This document shows, piece after piece, positions 25,020 through 34,898 of a stretch of DNA of 64,000 bases. Numbering within the stretch: position 1 is the first letter of the stretch; every line of letters begins with the position of its first letter. Source of the DNA: a candidate division Zixibacteria bacterium HGW-Zixibacteria-1 (lineage in GTDB: Bacteria; Zixibacteria; MSB-5A5; GN15; PGXB01); contig PGXB01000002.1 of assembly GCA_002838945.1 (NCBI GenBank), positions 27,474 to 91,473 on the forward strand, written 5' to 3'. The notes under the pieces are model-generated. The model saw only the letters and a program-made list of their open reading frames with translations, had not been told where the DNA came from and did no database searches. The position numbers and the translations under genes are program-made.

Positions 25020-26831
25020 TCAGTTTTTTATGGTCTCCCCCATCGCCATAGCTGCCGGCAGGCGTTCCAACAGATAATATTTCATTATTTTTCCTGCCAA
25101 TGGCGCGGCCACCTCGGAACCATGTCCGGCGTTTTCCACGAGAACGACCACGACTATATCAGCATCATCGGCGGGCGCAAAGGCGGCAAACCAGGAGTGA
25201 TTGTCACCATGGGGGTTTTGGGCTGTTCCGGTTTTTCCGCCCACAGCATAAAATTTATTTCTCAGGCTGCGCGCGGTGCCATGTTCGCCGGCGACAACCA
25301 GCTTCAATGATTCGAGCAATATATCCATTGTCCGCGGTGAAAAAGGAAGCGTATATGCAAGAACCGGTTCGACATCATGTATTTCACCGGTCGGTGCGAT
25401 AATCTGCTTCAGCAGGTGCGGCTGATTAACGACACCATGATTGGCCAGGCCGCAATAAAATTGCGCCAGTTGCAGCGGCGTTATGGTAAATTCGCCCTGT
25501 CCGATAGCCAGGTTAAGAATCAGATATGGCGACCACTTTCTTTTTCCAAATAGATCATCATAATAACCCGATGTCGGCACAATGCCCGCCTTTTCACCGA
25601 TCAGGTCAATTCCGGTCTTTTCGCCAAAACCGCATTTTCGGGCATAGTCGGCCCAGGCATTGACACCCATTATCTGACCCAACTGATAAAAATAAACGTC
25701 GCATGATCGTTCGATGCCACCATACATATTAACTTTACCGTGCCCGCCCGGCTCCCAGCAGCGGAAGAAACGATTGCCGAACTGCATCCCGCCAAAGCAA
25801 GGTTTAAGAAGGCTGTTTTCATCGACCAAACCCATTTCGAGAGCCGCTCCGGCCGTAATCAGCTTGGAGGTTGATCCGGGCGGATACAGACCGGCCAATG
25901 GCCGGTTGAGCAAAGGATGATTGGCATCCGTGGCGATTCCCTGCCATATATCGGGCGGGACAACGCCGGAAAAGATATTGGGATCAAAATGCGGAAAGGA
26001 AGCTATCGCCAGAACGCCGCCCGTCTTCGGATTCATCGCGATGACGGTCCCGCAGCACTGAACGCTGTCGAAATTCCTGACAATAAACTGCTGCAATTCC
26101 CTGTCAATAGTAAGGACCAGGTCGCTGCCGGCGATGGCCGGGATTTCCTGTTTTCCCTCATAGGTACCGACTATCTGGCCCATGGCGGAAATTTCAATGT
26201 ACCTTGTTCCCTCCAGGCCCCGTAACAGCATGTCATATTTTTTTTCAATGCCGCTCTTACCGATCAGACTCCCAAGGCGATATTCCTTCGTTTTTTCTGA
26301 CTTTATTTCATCGGTGGAAACCTCACCGACATGCCCCAGAAAGGTTTCCGCGGATATACTGTCAGGATACCGCCTGACCGATTCGGCACTATAGGTTATG
26401 CCGGGATAATATTGCCCCTTCTCCTCCAAAATCGAAACGGTGTCAATGCCCATGCCCCTCTTAATTGGGGTCGGCATATACCGGCTGACAAAATTGGCCC
26501 GGGCTCTTTTCTCGACTTCGCTTGTATCCAATCCCAGAAGCTGTGACAATTTGGGTATGGTAAGCCCGTCCTGCCTTTCAAATGGAACCAGCGATACCGT
26601 AAAGGAAAGCCGATTATCAGCCAATATTTCCATATTCCGGTCATAGATCAAACCACGTTTCGGAATCACCGGCTGAACACGAATACGGTTGCTTTCGGAT
26701 TGCGCTGCAAAGAAGCGATATCTGATTACCTGGTGATAAAATAACGTCCCGATTATCATCAGAACGGCCAGTATCACCAGCGTGACCGAAATCTTCACCC
26801 TGGTGTCGGTTGTGGTTGTTGACTGCTGCAT
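25020..26831 (-). CDS. mrdA: Penicillin-binding protein 2 (MrdA)
   Basis: A 603-residue class B PBP, the transpeptidase of the elongasome. One N-terminal transmembrane helix (about 12-32) is followed by the pedestal domain (IPKRGLIYDRNMEILADN near 52) and the transpeptidase domain. Catalytic boxes: SxxK in GLYPPGSTSKLITAG near 318, SxN-type in ERSCDVYFYQLG near 375, and KTG in YAVGGKTGTAQNPHG near 532. It lies in the order mreC-mreD-mrdA-rodA, all on one strand with overlaps or 1-base gaps. A target of beta-lactams such as mecillinam in other bacteria. Confidence 0.96.
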   Translation of the reverse strand: MQQSTTTTDTRVKISVTLVILAVLMIIGTLFYHQVIRYRFFAAQSESNRIRVQPVIPKRGLIYDRNMEILADNRLSFTVSLVPFERQDGLTIPKLSQLLGLDTSEVEKRARANFVSRYMPTPIKRGMGIDTVSILEEKGQYYPGITYSAESVRRYPDSISAETFLGHVGEVSTDEIKSEKTKEYRLGSLIGKSGIEKKYDMLLRGLEGTRYIEISAMGQIVGTYEGKQEIPAIAGSDLVLTIDRELQQFIVRNFDSVQCCGTVIAMNPKTGGVLAIASFPHFDPNIFSGVVPPDIWQGIATDANHPLLNRPLAGLYPPGSTSKLITAGAALEMGLVDENSLLKPCFGGMQFGNRFFRCWEPGGHGKVNMYGGIERSCDVYFYQLGQIMGVNAWADYARKCGFGEKTGIDLIGEKAGIVPTSGYYDDLFGKRKWSPYLILNLAIGQGEFTITPLQLAQFYCGLANHGVVNQPHLLKQIIAPTGEIHDVEPVLAYTLPFSPRTMDILLESLKLVVAGEHGTARSLRNKFYAVGGKTGTAQNPHGDNHSWFAAFAPADDADIVVVVLVENAGHGSEVAAPLAGKIMKYYLLERLPAAMAMGETIKN

Positions 26832-26832
26832 A

Positions 26833-27318
26833 CTAAAAAAGAGTCTTAATCCTTTTCCAGGTTATACGGCCGTCAATTGTCTGAAATATTATTCCCCCGA
26901 TTATCAGGGTATAAATCGCTCCAGGCAGAATGGCTTTATATATAAGGGTCGGGAAATCAGAACTTGATATAACAAGCATAACAATACTCTGATGAATCAG
27001 GAGAAATCCGGCCATTAAAGTCAGCCTCGATGTGACCGATTCAAGATTGATTCTCGTCCCGATCTGGTTTACGGCCAATGCCGGGATTACCAGAGACAGC
27101 ATCTCCCACGGCATGAGATCAAGCCTGATGGAGCCGGCGATGATTCCGGCACAGAAGGCAAACCAGAGAGTTGCGGTTTCGCTCTTATAAAGCGCAACAA
27201 GAGTAATCATTAACGCGGTCAGGTCAATAGCGGCGCCATAGATAGTCGTGATGTCCTTAATAAGGATCAAATGCAGGGCCAGAAGAAAGAGATAAAAAAT
27301 ATAGGGAATGATCCTCAT
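26833..27318 (-). CDS. mreD: MreD, rod-shape determining membrane protein
   Basis: A 161-residue protein with about five hydrophobic segments and very few charged residues. Sequence conservation in MreD is low, so the call rests on size, topology and position: it overlaps mreC by four bases and precedes mrdA by one base. It links MreC to the RodA-PBP2 machine in the inner membrane. The GIIAGSIRLDLMPWEMLSL stretch resembles the conserved central loop of the family. Confidence 0.88.
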   Translation of the reverse strand: MRIIPYIFYLFLLALHLILIKDITTIYGAAIDLTALMITLVALYKSETATLWFAFCAGIIAGSIRLDLMPWEMLSLVIPALAVNQIGTRINLESVTSRLTLMAGFLLIHQSIVMLVISSSDFPTLIYKAILPGAIYTLIIGGIIFQTIDGRITWKRIKTLF

Positions 27319-28106
27319 TTTTCACCGCCTATCAGCACGTATAATTCATCAATTTCAAAGAAGTCGACGGTTGGTTTGAGATAGACGGTTTTTAATATAT
27401 CTCCTCGCTCGGCCATGGCCGAATCGACAATGGCCACCGACAATCCGGCCGGATAAACGCCGCCAAGTCCGGATGAAATGATCAAATCCTTGGGCTTGAT
27501 GTCGCTGTCCGCAGGCAGATTATCGAGATACATCCCTTTATCGGAAGAAAATCGGACGATCCCGATTTCGCGCGTCTCCGCAACCCGGCCGGAGACCGCA
27601 TTGGAGGGATCGGTAAGTAACGTCACGGTCGCAAAATCGGGCATTACTTCCCTGATTTTCCCAACCAGACCAAAGCGGTTAATGACCGGTTGATCGATTC
27701 GTATTGATTCCAGACTGCCCTTATTTATAACTGCCGCCACCGGATAAATATTTTGATATAAGGTGACGATTTTTACCGAAACAAGCCGAAAAGATTCGGG
27801 AGGTTCAAAACCAATGACTTCCCGCAATCTTTGATTTTCACGTTTGGCTTCGGAAAGAAGGTCAAGTTGAAGGGAAGTTTCCGTCAGTTGCTTGTTCAAT
27901 GACCTGTTTTCACGGGCCACATGCTGCAGCTCAGTGGCGTAATCTTTTAGCTCGGAAAAAGGATAGAAGAATGTCGATGAGCAAACATTGCCCAATAAAG
28001 GCCTGACCACCCGGGGTGAAGTAGCAATCAGGATAAAAAGCACGGCCGCCAGCCCGTAGTTGAAAAAGCGACGATTTTTTTGAAAAATCGTCGAAAACAA
28101 TGTCAT
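27315..28106 (-). CDS. mreC: MreC, rod-shape determining protein
   Basis: A 263-residue protein with one N-terminal transmembrane helix (about 16-33), a coiled coil (about 52-93, ELKDYATELQHVARENRSLN then EAKRENQRLREVIGF) and two periplasmic beta-barrels. Conserved strands include AVINKGSLESIRIDQPVINRF and LVGKIREVMPDFATVTLLTD. MreC activates PBP2 in cell-wall elongation. No mreB is adjacent within the window: the upstream neighbour is a PTS-type gene 30 bases away. Confidence 0.94.
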   Translation of the reverse strand: MTLFSTIFQKNRRFFNYGLAAVLFILIATSPRVVRPLLGNVCSSTFFYPFSELKDYATELQHVARENRSLNKQLTETSLQLDLLSEAKRENQRLREVIGFEPPESFRLVSVKIVTLYQNIYPVAAVINKGSLESIRIDQPVINRFGLVGKIREVMPDFATVTLLTDPSNAVSGRVAETREIGIVRFSSDKGMYLDNLPADSDIKPKDLIISSGLGGVYPAGLSVAIVDSAMAERGDILKTVYLKPTVDFFEIDELYVLIGGEK

Positions 28107-28136
28107 ATGACTCCAGCCTCCCTGCCAGAATAGAGG

Positions 28137-28589
28137 TTATTCGACGGTGTCGATCATTTGAAGTAGTTCGCCCGGTGATGTGACAGTCATCATCTTTTGA
28201 CGATTTTCTTCCGATTTCATGATGTACGATAATCGGGCCATCACATTCAAATGGGCGCCGATTGCATCTTCCGGTGCGGCTATCAGGAAAAACAGGTTGA
28301 CCGGCTTATGATCCATCGCATCAAAATCGATTCCCTTTTCGGACCGGCCGAAGGCAATGACGATCCCTTTGGTCGCCTTGGTCTTGGCATGTGGAAAGGC
28401 CACGCCATAACCGACACCAGTAGTGACCAGTTCCTCGCGATCCATGACATCCTTAAGCAACTCCTCGGAGCTCTTGACCAATTTCGATTTGGAAGCAAGT
28501 TCCACCAGTTCATCCAGAACACTTTCCTTGTCTCCGGATTTAAGATTAAAGGTAATCAGATCCTCGGAACAAAACTTGGATAATTTCAT
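28137..28589 (-). CDS. PTS EIIA domain protein (PtsN/fructose type)
   Basis: A 150-residue EIIA of the fructose/nitrogen class. The phosphoacceptor His lies in GYGVAFPHAKTKATKG (about residue 67), and LFFLIAAPEDAIGAHLNVMARLSYIM is the following helix. In genomes without a full PTS such proteins act as regulators. No EI or HPr gene is in the window. It sits between the Trm112-like gene and mreC, in the same direction, so it may be part of an envelope-related transcript. Confidence 0.9.
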   Translation of the reverse strand: MKLSKFCSEDLITFNLKSGDKESVLDELVELASKSKLVKSSEELLKDVMDREELVTTGVGYGVAFPHAKTKATKGIVIAFGRSEKGIDFDAMDHKPVNLFFLIAAPEDAIGAHLNVMARLSYIMKSEENRQKMMTVTSPGELLQMIDTVE

Positions 28590-28603
28590 ATTGTCACCCC
28601 TGT

Positions 28604-28771
28604 TTAATATCCTTCAGCTTCATCAATCAATAAAACGGGGATTTCATCTTCAACCCGAAATGACAATCGACAGCTGTTGCAATTCAATTTATTCTCATTT
28701 GACCTGTATTCCAGTTCCCCTTTACATTTCGGGCAGACTATAATTTCAAGCAAGGCTTTTGACAGAGCCAT
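28604..28771 (-). CDS. Trm112/YcaR-family small protein
   Basis: A 55-residue protein running from MALSKALLEIIVCPKC to a Glu-Gly-Tyr end. The N-terminal LLEIIVCPKCKGEL and the later CNSCRLSFRVEDEIPVLL are those of the Trm112/UPF0434 family. The two CxxC-type pairs (VCPKC and NCNSC) probably bind zinc. In other organisms such proteins activate methyltransferases; in bacteria the role is unclear. It lies 14 bases before the PTS gene and 11 bases after accA. Confidence 0.85.
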   Translation of the reverse strand: MALSKALLEIIVCPKCKGELEYRSNENKLNCNSCRLSFRVEDEIPVLLIDEAEGY

Positions 28772-28782
28772 AAATCAACCTC

Positions 28783-29742
28783 CTATTCCTGATATACGCC
28801 CAGCTTCCGGAATTTCTGAAGTCTCTGTACGAGCAAATCATCTTCCGTCAACTGCTCCAGTTCGGCCAGGGCCGCCAGGACTTCCTTCTTAACGTTTTGG
28901 GCCATAAGTTCAGGATCATTGTGAGCGCCTCCCGGCGGCTCCTCGATAATCTTGTCAATTATTTTCAAATCCATTAAATCATCGGCGGTCAATTTAAGGG
29001 CTTCGGCCGCCTGCGGTGCATAGGCATTATCGCGCCACAAAATTGCGGCACACCCTTCAGGAGAAATTACCGAATACCAGGAATACTGTAACATGAAGAC
29101 ACGGTCACCGATGGCAATTCCAAGGGCCCCGCCGGAAGCGCCCTCACCGATTATGACAATTACAATCGGTACCTTCAGAATCGACATTTCGCGGAGATTT
29201 CTGGCGATAGCCTCGGCCTGGCCGCGTTCTTCGGCTCCGATACCCGGAAAGGCACCCGGTGTATCCACCAGGATTACGATGGGCTTATTGAATTTCTCGG
29301 CCAATTTAAACAATCTCAGGGCCTTGCGATAACCTTCCGGATGTGGCATACCGAAGTTCCGATACAATTTTTGTTTGGTATCGCGCCCCTTCTGCTGACC
29401 GACAATCAGGACCGGTTTGCCGTCCAGTTTGGCAAAACCGCCGATAATGGCCTTATCATCGGCAAAATAACGATCGCCGTGAAGCTCAATAAAGTCGGTC
29501 GTCATATTCTTAATATAATCAAGCGTGTACGGCCGCCGGGGATGTCGAGCCAGAAGGACTTTCTGCCAGCGACTCAGGCCGGAGAATATTTCCCGGCGCA
29601 TCTTATCCAGCTTGCTCTCCAGCGATTTAATTTCGCCCGACAGTTCCAGGTTGGCGCCGGAGGCAAAGTCCTTCATGTCCGATATCTTCTTCTGCAATTC
29701 GATAATCGGCTTTTCGAAGTCAAGTATCTGTCTGTCTTCCAT
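28783..29742 (-). CDS. accA: Acetyl-CoA carboxylase carboxyltransferase subunit alpha
   Basis: A 319-residue AccA. A coiled-coil N-terminus ([14 protein letters not shown]-like, here [16 protein letters not shown]) is followed by [13 protein letters not shown] near 82, [15 protein letters not shown] near 105, and the catalytic core [21 protein letters not shown] with [16 protein letters not shown] near 215. It transfers CO2 from carboxybiotin to acetyl-CoA to make malonyl-CoA. Normal length. accD is not in the window. Confidence 0.97.
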   Translation of the reverse strand: MEDRQILDFEKPIIELQKKISDMKDFASGANLELSGEIKSLESKLDKMRREIFSGLSRWQKVLLARHPRRPYTLDYIKNMTTDFIELHGDRYFADDKAIIGGFAKLDGKPVLIVGQQKGRDTKQKLYRNFGMPHPEGYRKALRLFKLAEKFNKPIVILVDTPGAFPGIGAEERGQAEAIARNLREMSILKVPIVIVIIGEGASGGALGIAIGDRVFMLQYSWYSVISPEGCAAILWRDNAYAPQAAEALKLTADDLMDLKIIDKIIEEPPGGAHNDPELMAQNVKKEVLAALAELEQLTEDDLLVQRLQKFRKLGVYQE

Positions 29743-29756
29743 ACTTTATTAACGTC

Positions 29757-30812
29757 CTATCTGGCCGTATTTTCCTTTTTCATACGAGCAATTAAGATAA
29801 AATATATTATAAAAATAACAACTATAAAAAGGAGTAAAAAAGTCAAAACCACGCCCCGGCCGAAAAGAAGCATAATGATCGAAGAAAAGCCGAAAAAAAG
29901 CCCCGAAAGATAAAAAAGGTTGACAATCTGGCGGTATGAGAGGCCGGCCACGGCCAGAATATGAAAAATGTGCCGGCGGTCGGCTTTCATTACATTCCTG
30001 CCCGCCGCCAGACGGCGCAAAAACGAAGTAATCGTCTCGGTCAACGGCACCCCCAGAACCAGAAGCGGCATAAAGAGAGCCGCAGTTGTATATGACTTAA
30101 TCGGAACCACAAGAGAAATTACGGCAAAGATATAGCCAATCAACAACGAGCCGCTGTCACCCATAAATATTTTGGCCGGGTAACGATTAAAAATCCAAAA
30201 AGCCAGCAATGAACCCAGCAGGGCCAGTGAAATAACCACGACGGCGTCAATTTTAAATAAAACACCGATTATGGTCATGGTTATCAAGGCAATAATCGAG
30301 ACTCCGGCCGCCAGACCGTCGAGTCCATCGATTAAATTGACCGCATTCGACAAAGCGATGACCCAGAAAACGGTAATCAGGACCGACAAACCATTAACCG
30401 AAATCTCGCCCAGGATGGGAAGCGACAGAAGGTTGACCGACAATCCGCCATAGTATAAAATAAGGCCGGCGGCCGCCTGTGCCGCCAGTTTTATCCAGGC
30501 CGAGAGCGGCCTGAAATCATCCCAAAGACCGACACCGAAAATTATCAAAGAACCTGCAAGTATATGGGGAATCGATTCCCTGATTTCGCCAAAGGCGCCA
30601 TCATTGAAAATCAGATAAGCCAGAATTCCCAGCCAGAAAGACAGCAATATGACGCTTCCGCCGAGAATCGGGGTCGGTTTCTTGTGCCGTTTATGGCGCC
30701 CGCCGGGATGATCATAGATGGAATATTTATGACATAATCTTATTATCGCCAGGGTAAAAAGAATTCCGGCCAGAGTCGAGGAAAAAAAGACTGTCAAACA
30801 ACCTTTAATCAA
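29757..30812 (-). CDS. Undecaprenyl-P sugar-1-P transferase (WecA/TagO-like)
   Basis: A 351-residue membrane enzyme with about eleven hydrophobic segments. It has the family Asp clusters: GLWDDFRPL near residue 97, NAVNLIDGLDGLAAG near 155, and FMGDSGSLLIG near 213, followed by the basic loop KADRRHIFHILAVAG. It begins glycan synthesis by moving a UDP-HexNAc phosphate onto undecaprenyl phosphate. The HHxLGL-type His motif is replaced by RRHIFHILA, as in the WecA/TagO group rather than MraY. It lies at the edge of the glycosyltransferase cluster and probably initiates that polymer. Confidence 0.9.
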   Translation of the reverse strand: MIKGCLTVFFSSTLAGILFTLAIIRLCHKYSIYDHPGGRHKRHKKPTPILGGSVILLSFWLGILAYLIFNDGAFGEIRESIPHILAGSLIIFGVGLWDDFRPLSAWIKLAAQAAAGLILYYGGLSVNLLSLPILGEISVNGLSVLITVFWVIALSNAVNLIDGLDGLAAGVSIIALITMTIIGVLFKIDAVVVISLALLGSLLAFWIFNRYPAKIFMGDSGSLLIGYIFAVISLVVPIKSYTTAALFMPLLVLGVPLTETITSFLRRLAAGRNVMKADRRHIFHILAVAGLSYRQIVNLFYLSGLFFGFSSIIMLLFGRGVVLTFLLLFIVVIFIIYFILIARMKKENTAR

Positions 30813-30839
30813 GATTCATCCCCTAAATTTATAATATAG

Positions 30840-31694
30840 TCAATCCCTTGACCTTACCATCACGGTCTTCAGGAGCAGATTAACCAGCAAAGCGGCCGGC
30901 AGCAATAATAATGAAAAGCCGTTCGGATAATGTTTTAAAAAATATTTCCAGACCGACATATGATGATGCCATAATCTCTTGAAAGCCGACACCGTGGCGC
31001 CGCCGCCCCAGTAATGAACACCTCCCGCTCCGGGGACAAAATAAATTATTCTGCCCGCGGCCGCGATTCGCACGCAGAGATCGGTATCTTCCATAAACAT
31101 GAAAAATCGCTCATCGAATCCGCCCAGCGAAAGGAAAAAATTCTTGCTCATCAGCAGGCATGTGGCGGCCGCCGCCGGAACAGCGGCAGACGAATCGAAA
31201 TCGCCCAGCGTGTATTGCGTCATTCCGGCTTTGCCCCCGAGTATGGAACCTCGTGAAAAAAATATATTGTTTGTTGTCGGCAATTTCCGGCAGGTGGGTT
31301 GAAATGTCCTATCAGGATTACGCATTCGACCGGCCACCGCACCGGCATCGGGAAGTTTCTCCAGCGCTTCGATCAGGGCCGAAATCGATCCTTTATCAAT
31401 TATCAAGTCCGGGTTGGCGAACAAAATATATTCTTTCCCGGATTTTGCGGCGGCTCGATTATTGGCGGCTCCAAATCCGATATTTTTCTCTGATTTGTGA
31501 ATGACAACGCGCGGAAAACCTGTCTCGATGGCTCGGATAGTGGCATCCTGCGAGGCATTGTCATAGACAATGATCTCCCCGCCCACCGAGTCAACTTCAT
31601 CGGATAATGCCTTTAAACAGGATTCAATTCTTTCGGCGGAATTGAAAGTCACGACAATGGCAGATACCGATTTTTGAGGATTGATTTCTGACAC
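30840..31694 (-). CDS. Family 2 glycosyltransferase (rhamnosyltransferase-like)
   Basis: A 284-residue GT2 enzyme. The GT-A fold start is VSAIVVTFNSAERIESCLKA, IIVYDNASQD follows near residue 40, and the donor site is YILFANPDLII near 90. GFDERFFMFMEDTDLCVR near 192 matches the WbbL-type rhamnosyltransferase motif. A hydrophobic C-terminal end (about 258-278) may attach it to the membrane. It overlaps the next transferase boundary exactly (stop and start adjacent at 31694/31695). Confidence 0.88.
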   Translation of the reverse strand: MSEINPQKSVSAIVVTFNSAERIESCLKALSDEVDSVGGEIIVYDNASQDATIRAIETGFPRVVIHKSEKNIGFGAANNRAAAKSGKEYILFANPDLIIDKGSISALIEALEKLPDAGAVAGRMRNPDRTFQPTCRKLPTTNNIFFSRGSILGGKAGMTQYTLGDFDSSAAVPAAAATCLLMSKNFFLSLGGFDERFFMFMEDTDLCVRIAAAGRIIYFVPGAGGVHYWGGGATVSAFKRLWHHHMSVWKYFLKHYPNGFSLLLLPAALLVNLLLKTVMVRSRD

Positions 31695-32423
31695 CTATTT
31701 AATTTTGCCGAACATTGTCATTAATCTCAGATACCACACCTTCCAGATGGCTTCGCGGACAATATCCTTGGACATTTTGGAAGTTCCCCGTTCACGATCG
31801 GTAAAGATTATTGGAATTTCCTTTATGCGAAAGCCTTTTTTCCAGACCCGCAGGGATACTTCTATCTGGAAGATATAGCCGTTTGATCGTATTGCATCGA
31901 GGTCGAGCGCCTCCAGCACCTCGCGCCGGAAACATTTGAATCCGCCGGTGGCGTCGCGGACCGGCAACCCGGTCACTATCCTCGTATAGACATTGGCATA
32001 ATATGAAAGCAGCAGCCGCTTCATCGGCCAGTTGATGACATTTACTCCGGAGATATACCGCGAACCCAAGACAAGATCATGGTCCTCAATAGTTTTCAGA
32101 AAGTCCACGATATACCTGGGATCATGCGAGAAATCGGCATCCATTTCAAATATATAATCAAAACGATGTTCAATCGCCCACTTGAAGCCCGCGATATAGG
32201 CGCGGCCAAGACCCTCCTTGTTGGTCCGATGCAGGACATTGATCCGGCCGTTTCGAGAGGACAAACGATCCGCAATATCCCCGGTTCCGTCGGGTGAATT
32301 ATCATCGACGATTAAAACATTAACCCGGGGGTCCTTTTCAAGGACCTTCCCGACTATCAGCTCGATATTTTCCTTTTCGTTGTAGGTAGGAAAAATTATC
32401 AGCGCCTTTTTATCTTCGTTCAT
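31695..32423 (-). CDS. Polyprenol monophosphomannose synthase-like GT2
   Basis: A 242-residue family 2 transferase of the dolichol-phosphate-mannose synthase (DPM1) type. It shows IIFPTYNEKENIELIV near residue 9, VLIVDDNSPDGTGDIAD near 35, EMDADFSHDPRYI near 92 (DAD donor site), and GGFKCFRREVLEAL near 160. No C-terminal membrane segment, so a soluble or peripheral form. It makes a polyprenyl-phosphate sugar donor for GT-C enzymes such as those at 13102 or 35860. It overlaps the YfhO-like gene by four bases. Confidence 0.92.
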   Translation of the reverse strand: MNEDKKALIIFPTYNEKENIELIVGKVLEKDPRVNVLIVDDNSPDGTGDIADRLSSRNGRINVLHRTNKEGLGRAYIAGFKWAIEHRFDYIFEMDADFSHDPRYIVDFLKTIEDHDLVLGSRYISGVNVINWPMKRLLLSYYANVYTRIVTGLPVRDATGGFKCFRREVLEALDLDAIRSNGYIFQIEVSLRVWKKGFRIKEIPIIFTDRERGTSKMSKDIVREAIWKVWYLRLMTMFGKIK

Positions 32424-34855
32424 ACCGCAGATGCCAATCGTTTCTTCTCTTTTATATACATCACCAAATGAGCAGCCAATATAATTACCACCAGCAAAAG
32501 AGTCAACAAGGTGACCATTTTTGCCGGATTATTCACTCCCCTGTTATATTTGAACAGGACCTGTTTCGTTCCCGCCTTAACCGGAACCGCCCGGAAGGAT
32601 CCGTTGGCCCGCATAATATCGACTTTTTGACCGTCGGCAAATGCCTCCCAGGCATAATAATAATTATCTGTCAGGACCAGCAGCGCATCCTGATCGATGT
32701 TAATATCGACAAGCACCGAATCAACTGCATAAGAATTAACTTCGGCCGACCCCATTACCGAATCACCCGCCGGTTTAAGCGGAGGCTCTTCCTCAAGATA
32801 GACCAGTTTTTCCAGATTCGACGTGCCTTCTACAACCAGCGAGTCGATCTCCTTTCGATCCGGGATAACCTTATAATTACCGACCAGGAATGCACGCGGG
32901 AAGGCGTTATCATTTTGGAGTAATTTTACCCGGCCGAAATCTCTGTTTACTTTAAGGCTGTCGGGGCCAAAATAATATGCCGGGATATTGGTATCCGACG
33001 GGGCAAGCAGATATTTCGCCCCGACCAAATTCAGGAAATATGGATTGCTCAAATGGCTCATCGACGGGCCGCCTAATAAATCATCATACCATCGCAACTG
33101 GTTGCCATGATAACCGGTCACCACTTCTATCCCGAAATATGGAAGGTAATCCTGCCCGACCGCCTTGAGGTTGAAAACACGAAATTCGCCCGGCAGCCTG
33201 CTTATAAAATCAGTTAATTGATTAGGCGTAAACTGCTGGCGATAGTCAAAAGTCTTGATGAATCGGGAATCAAACCTGATCCCGTCAATCATAATGACCA
33301 GCGGGATGACCAGAAATATCGCCACACTTGTCTTACGCGAGACAAACAGCATCAAAGCGCCGGCGACGATGGAAACAAATAGAAAGACAACCCAGAAACC
33401 GGTTTGAATATTCGGCAAATTCATCAGGGCCAGCGACCATTTGGTCAAATTCTGCTGAATCATCTCGGTCTTGATACCCGAGTAGAATATGGAACTATAA
33501 AGCGACAGCATCGATTCACCGGCCGCCGAAAACAATAATGCCAGGATCAATAACGCCGCAGGAAAGGCGATCAGATATATTTTCAGCCTTTTTTGCAATT
33601 GGGCCGAGGCCTCAGAAAATTTATCCATCAGATATTGAATCGCCATGCCGGCCAGCAACGATACTGAAAAGAGGAAAACAAACATAATTGTAGAAGGTGC
33701 CCGTAGTGATTTTACATTTGGAATCAAATAAAAAAAGACCTTGAAGATCGGCGTGGTCCCGCCCAAAGCATAGATAAAGGCAAAGAGTGCCAGGGCGCCG
33801 AAGAATATAGCCTCCTTTCGACGATAGAAAAAGACCGCAATAACCGCCAGAAAGAGTGAAATCACCCCCGCATATTCCGAGTTATCTTTGAATGCATTCT
33901 TGCCCCAGTAATAGTTCCCTTCACCGCTATTCGTTCCTGAAAACTCCGGAACGACCAGCGAAACGGCTTCTTCCTGATTCATTGACCATGAGGTGGCCCA
34001 GTCATAACCGCTCTTGGTGTCGGCGCGCGGCGAATAATTCTTGGTGTAAACATAACCGGGATAAAATTGCACCGCCGAAATAAACAGGCCGATAACGACC
34101 GCGGCACCCAATAATGCCCCCGGTTTGACCAGTTTTCCGACGGATTTGGTCTGCAAATAAACATTGACCAGCTTAAAGGCGCCGTAAAAAGCCACCACCC
34201 AGAGAGCATAATATGACAACTGAGGATGCGGGCTTAAAATAATTATGCCGATGACCAAACCAACCAAGGTGAAATTCAGCAGCGGTTTTCGCTCGAAGGC
34301 CCGGTCCAGGAAAAGAATCACCAGCGGAAATAAAGTCGTCACGAAGATTTTGCCGTCATGCCCGGGAGCCACCAGCGAAACAAGAAAACCGGAAAACATA
34401 TATCCCGCACCCGAGACCGATGAAGCGATTTTCGACAGCTTGAACTGCCGTGCGGCGAAATACATGAAGATTCCCGCCAGGAAGATATGAATCACCAGAT
34501 TCAGCCCGAGCATGCGATAAAAATTGCCGAAGAATTTCAGCACGGAGAAAGGATAAAAAATATCGCCGTGAAATGCATCGACAAACGGCAGGCCGCCGAA
34601 AATATACGGGTTCCAGACCGGAACGGATCCATGTGCCTTTAAGTACTCGACATAAAAATGACGAAAGAAAATTCCGGCATTGATTGTATCCGATCCATAA
34701 AGCATTTTATTCGAAAAAATAAATTCCCTGAAGAGAATAATAACACCGACCAGCATCACCGCAGCAAAAATCGGGAAATAATACTTCGATTTTTCTGGAT
34801 TAAAGCCTGTCCTGACCGGCTGAGGTCTGACCGGTTTGCCTTGCTTTTTGACCAA
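32420..34855 (-). CDS. YfhO-family large membrane protein
   Basis: An 811-residue protein with about 12-14 transmembrane segments, followed by a soluble C-terminal part (about 560-780) and a last helix with a basic tail. It has the YfhO/GT-C-like luminal loops (GSDTINAGIFFRHFYVEYLK near residue 54, WNPYIFGGLPFVDAFHGD near 81). YfhO proteins are linked to glycosylation of wall or lipid-linked polymers (in Gram-positives, of lipoteichoic acid). The target here is unknown. It lies between the DPM1-like genes. Confidence 0.85.
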   Translation of the reverse strand: MVKKQGKPVRPQPVRTGFNPEKSKYYFPIFAAVMLVGVIILFREFIFSNKMLYGSDTINAGIFFRHFYVEYLKAHGSVPVWNPYIFGGLPFVDAFHGDIFYPFSVLKFFGNFYRMLGLNLVIHIFLAGIFMYFAARQFKLSKIASSVSGAGYMFSGFLVSLVAPGHDGKIFVTTLFPLVILFLDRAFERKPLLNFTLVGLVIGIIILSPHPQLSYYALWVVAFYGAFKLVNVYLQTKSVGKLVKPGALLGAAVVIGLFISAVQFYPGYVYTKNYSPRADTKSGYDWATSWSMNQEEAVSLVVPEFSGTNSGEGNYYWGKNAFKDNSEYAGVISLFLAVIAVFFYRRKEAIFFGALALFAFIYALGGTTPIFKVFFYLIPNVKSLRAPSTIMFVFLFSVSLLAGMAIQYLMDKFSEASAQLQKRLKIYLIAFPAALLILALLFSAAGESMLSLYSSIFYSGIKTEMIQQNLTKWSLALMNLPNIQTGFWVVFLFVSIVAGALMLFVSRKTSVAIFLVIPLVIMIDGIRFDSRFIKTFDYRQQFTPNQLTDFISRLPGEFRVFNLKAVGQDYLPYFGIEVVTGYHGNQLRWYDDLLGGPSMSHLSNPYFLNLVGAKYLLAPSDTNIPAYYFGPDSLKVNRDFGRVKLLQNDNAFPRAFLVGNYKVIPDRKEIDSLVVEGTSNLEKLVYLEEEPPLKPAGDSVMGSAEVNSYAVDSVLVDINIDQDALLVLTDNYYYAWEAFADGQKVDIMRANGSFRAVPVKAGTKQVLFKYNRGVNNPAKMVTLLTLLLVVIILAAHLVMYIKEKKRLASAV

Positions 34856-34898
34856 TGTACTTCTCCGGGCTAAGTTTTTGTCAGGAAATATTTATTGA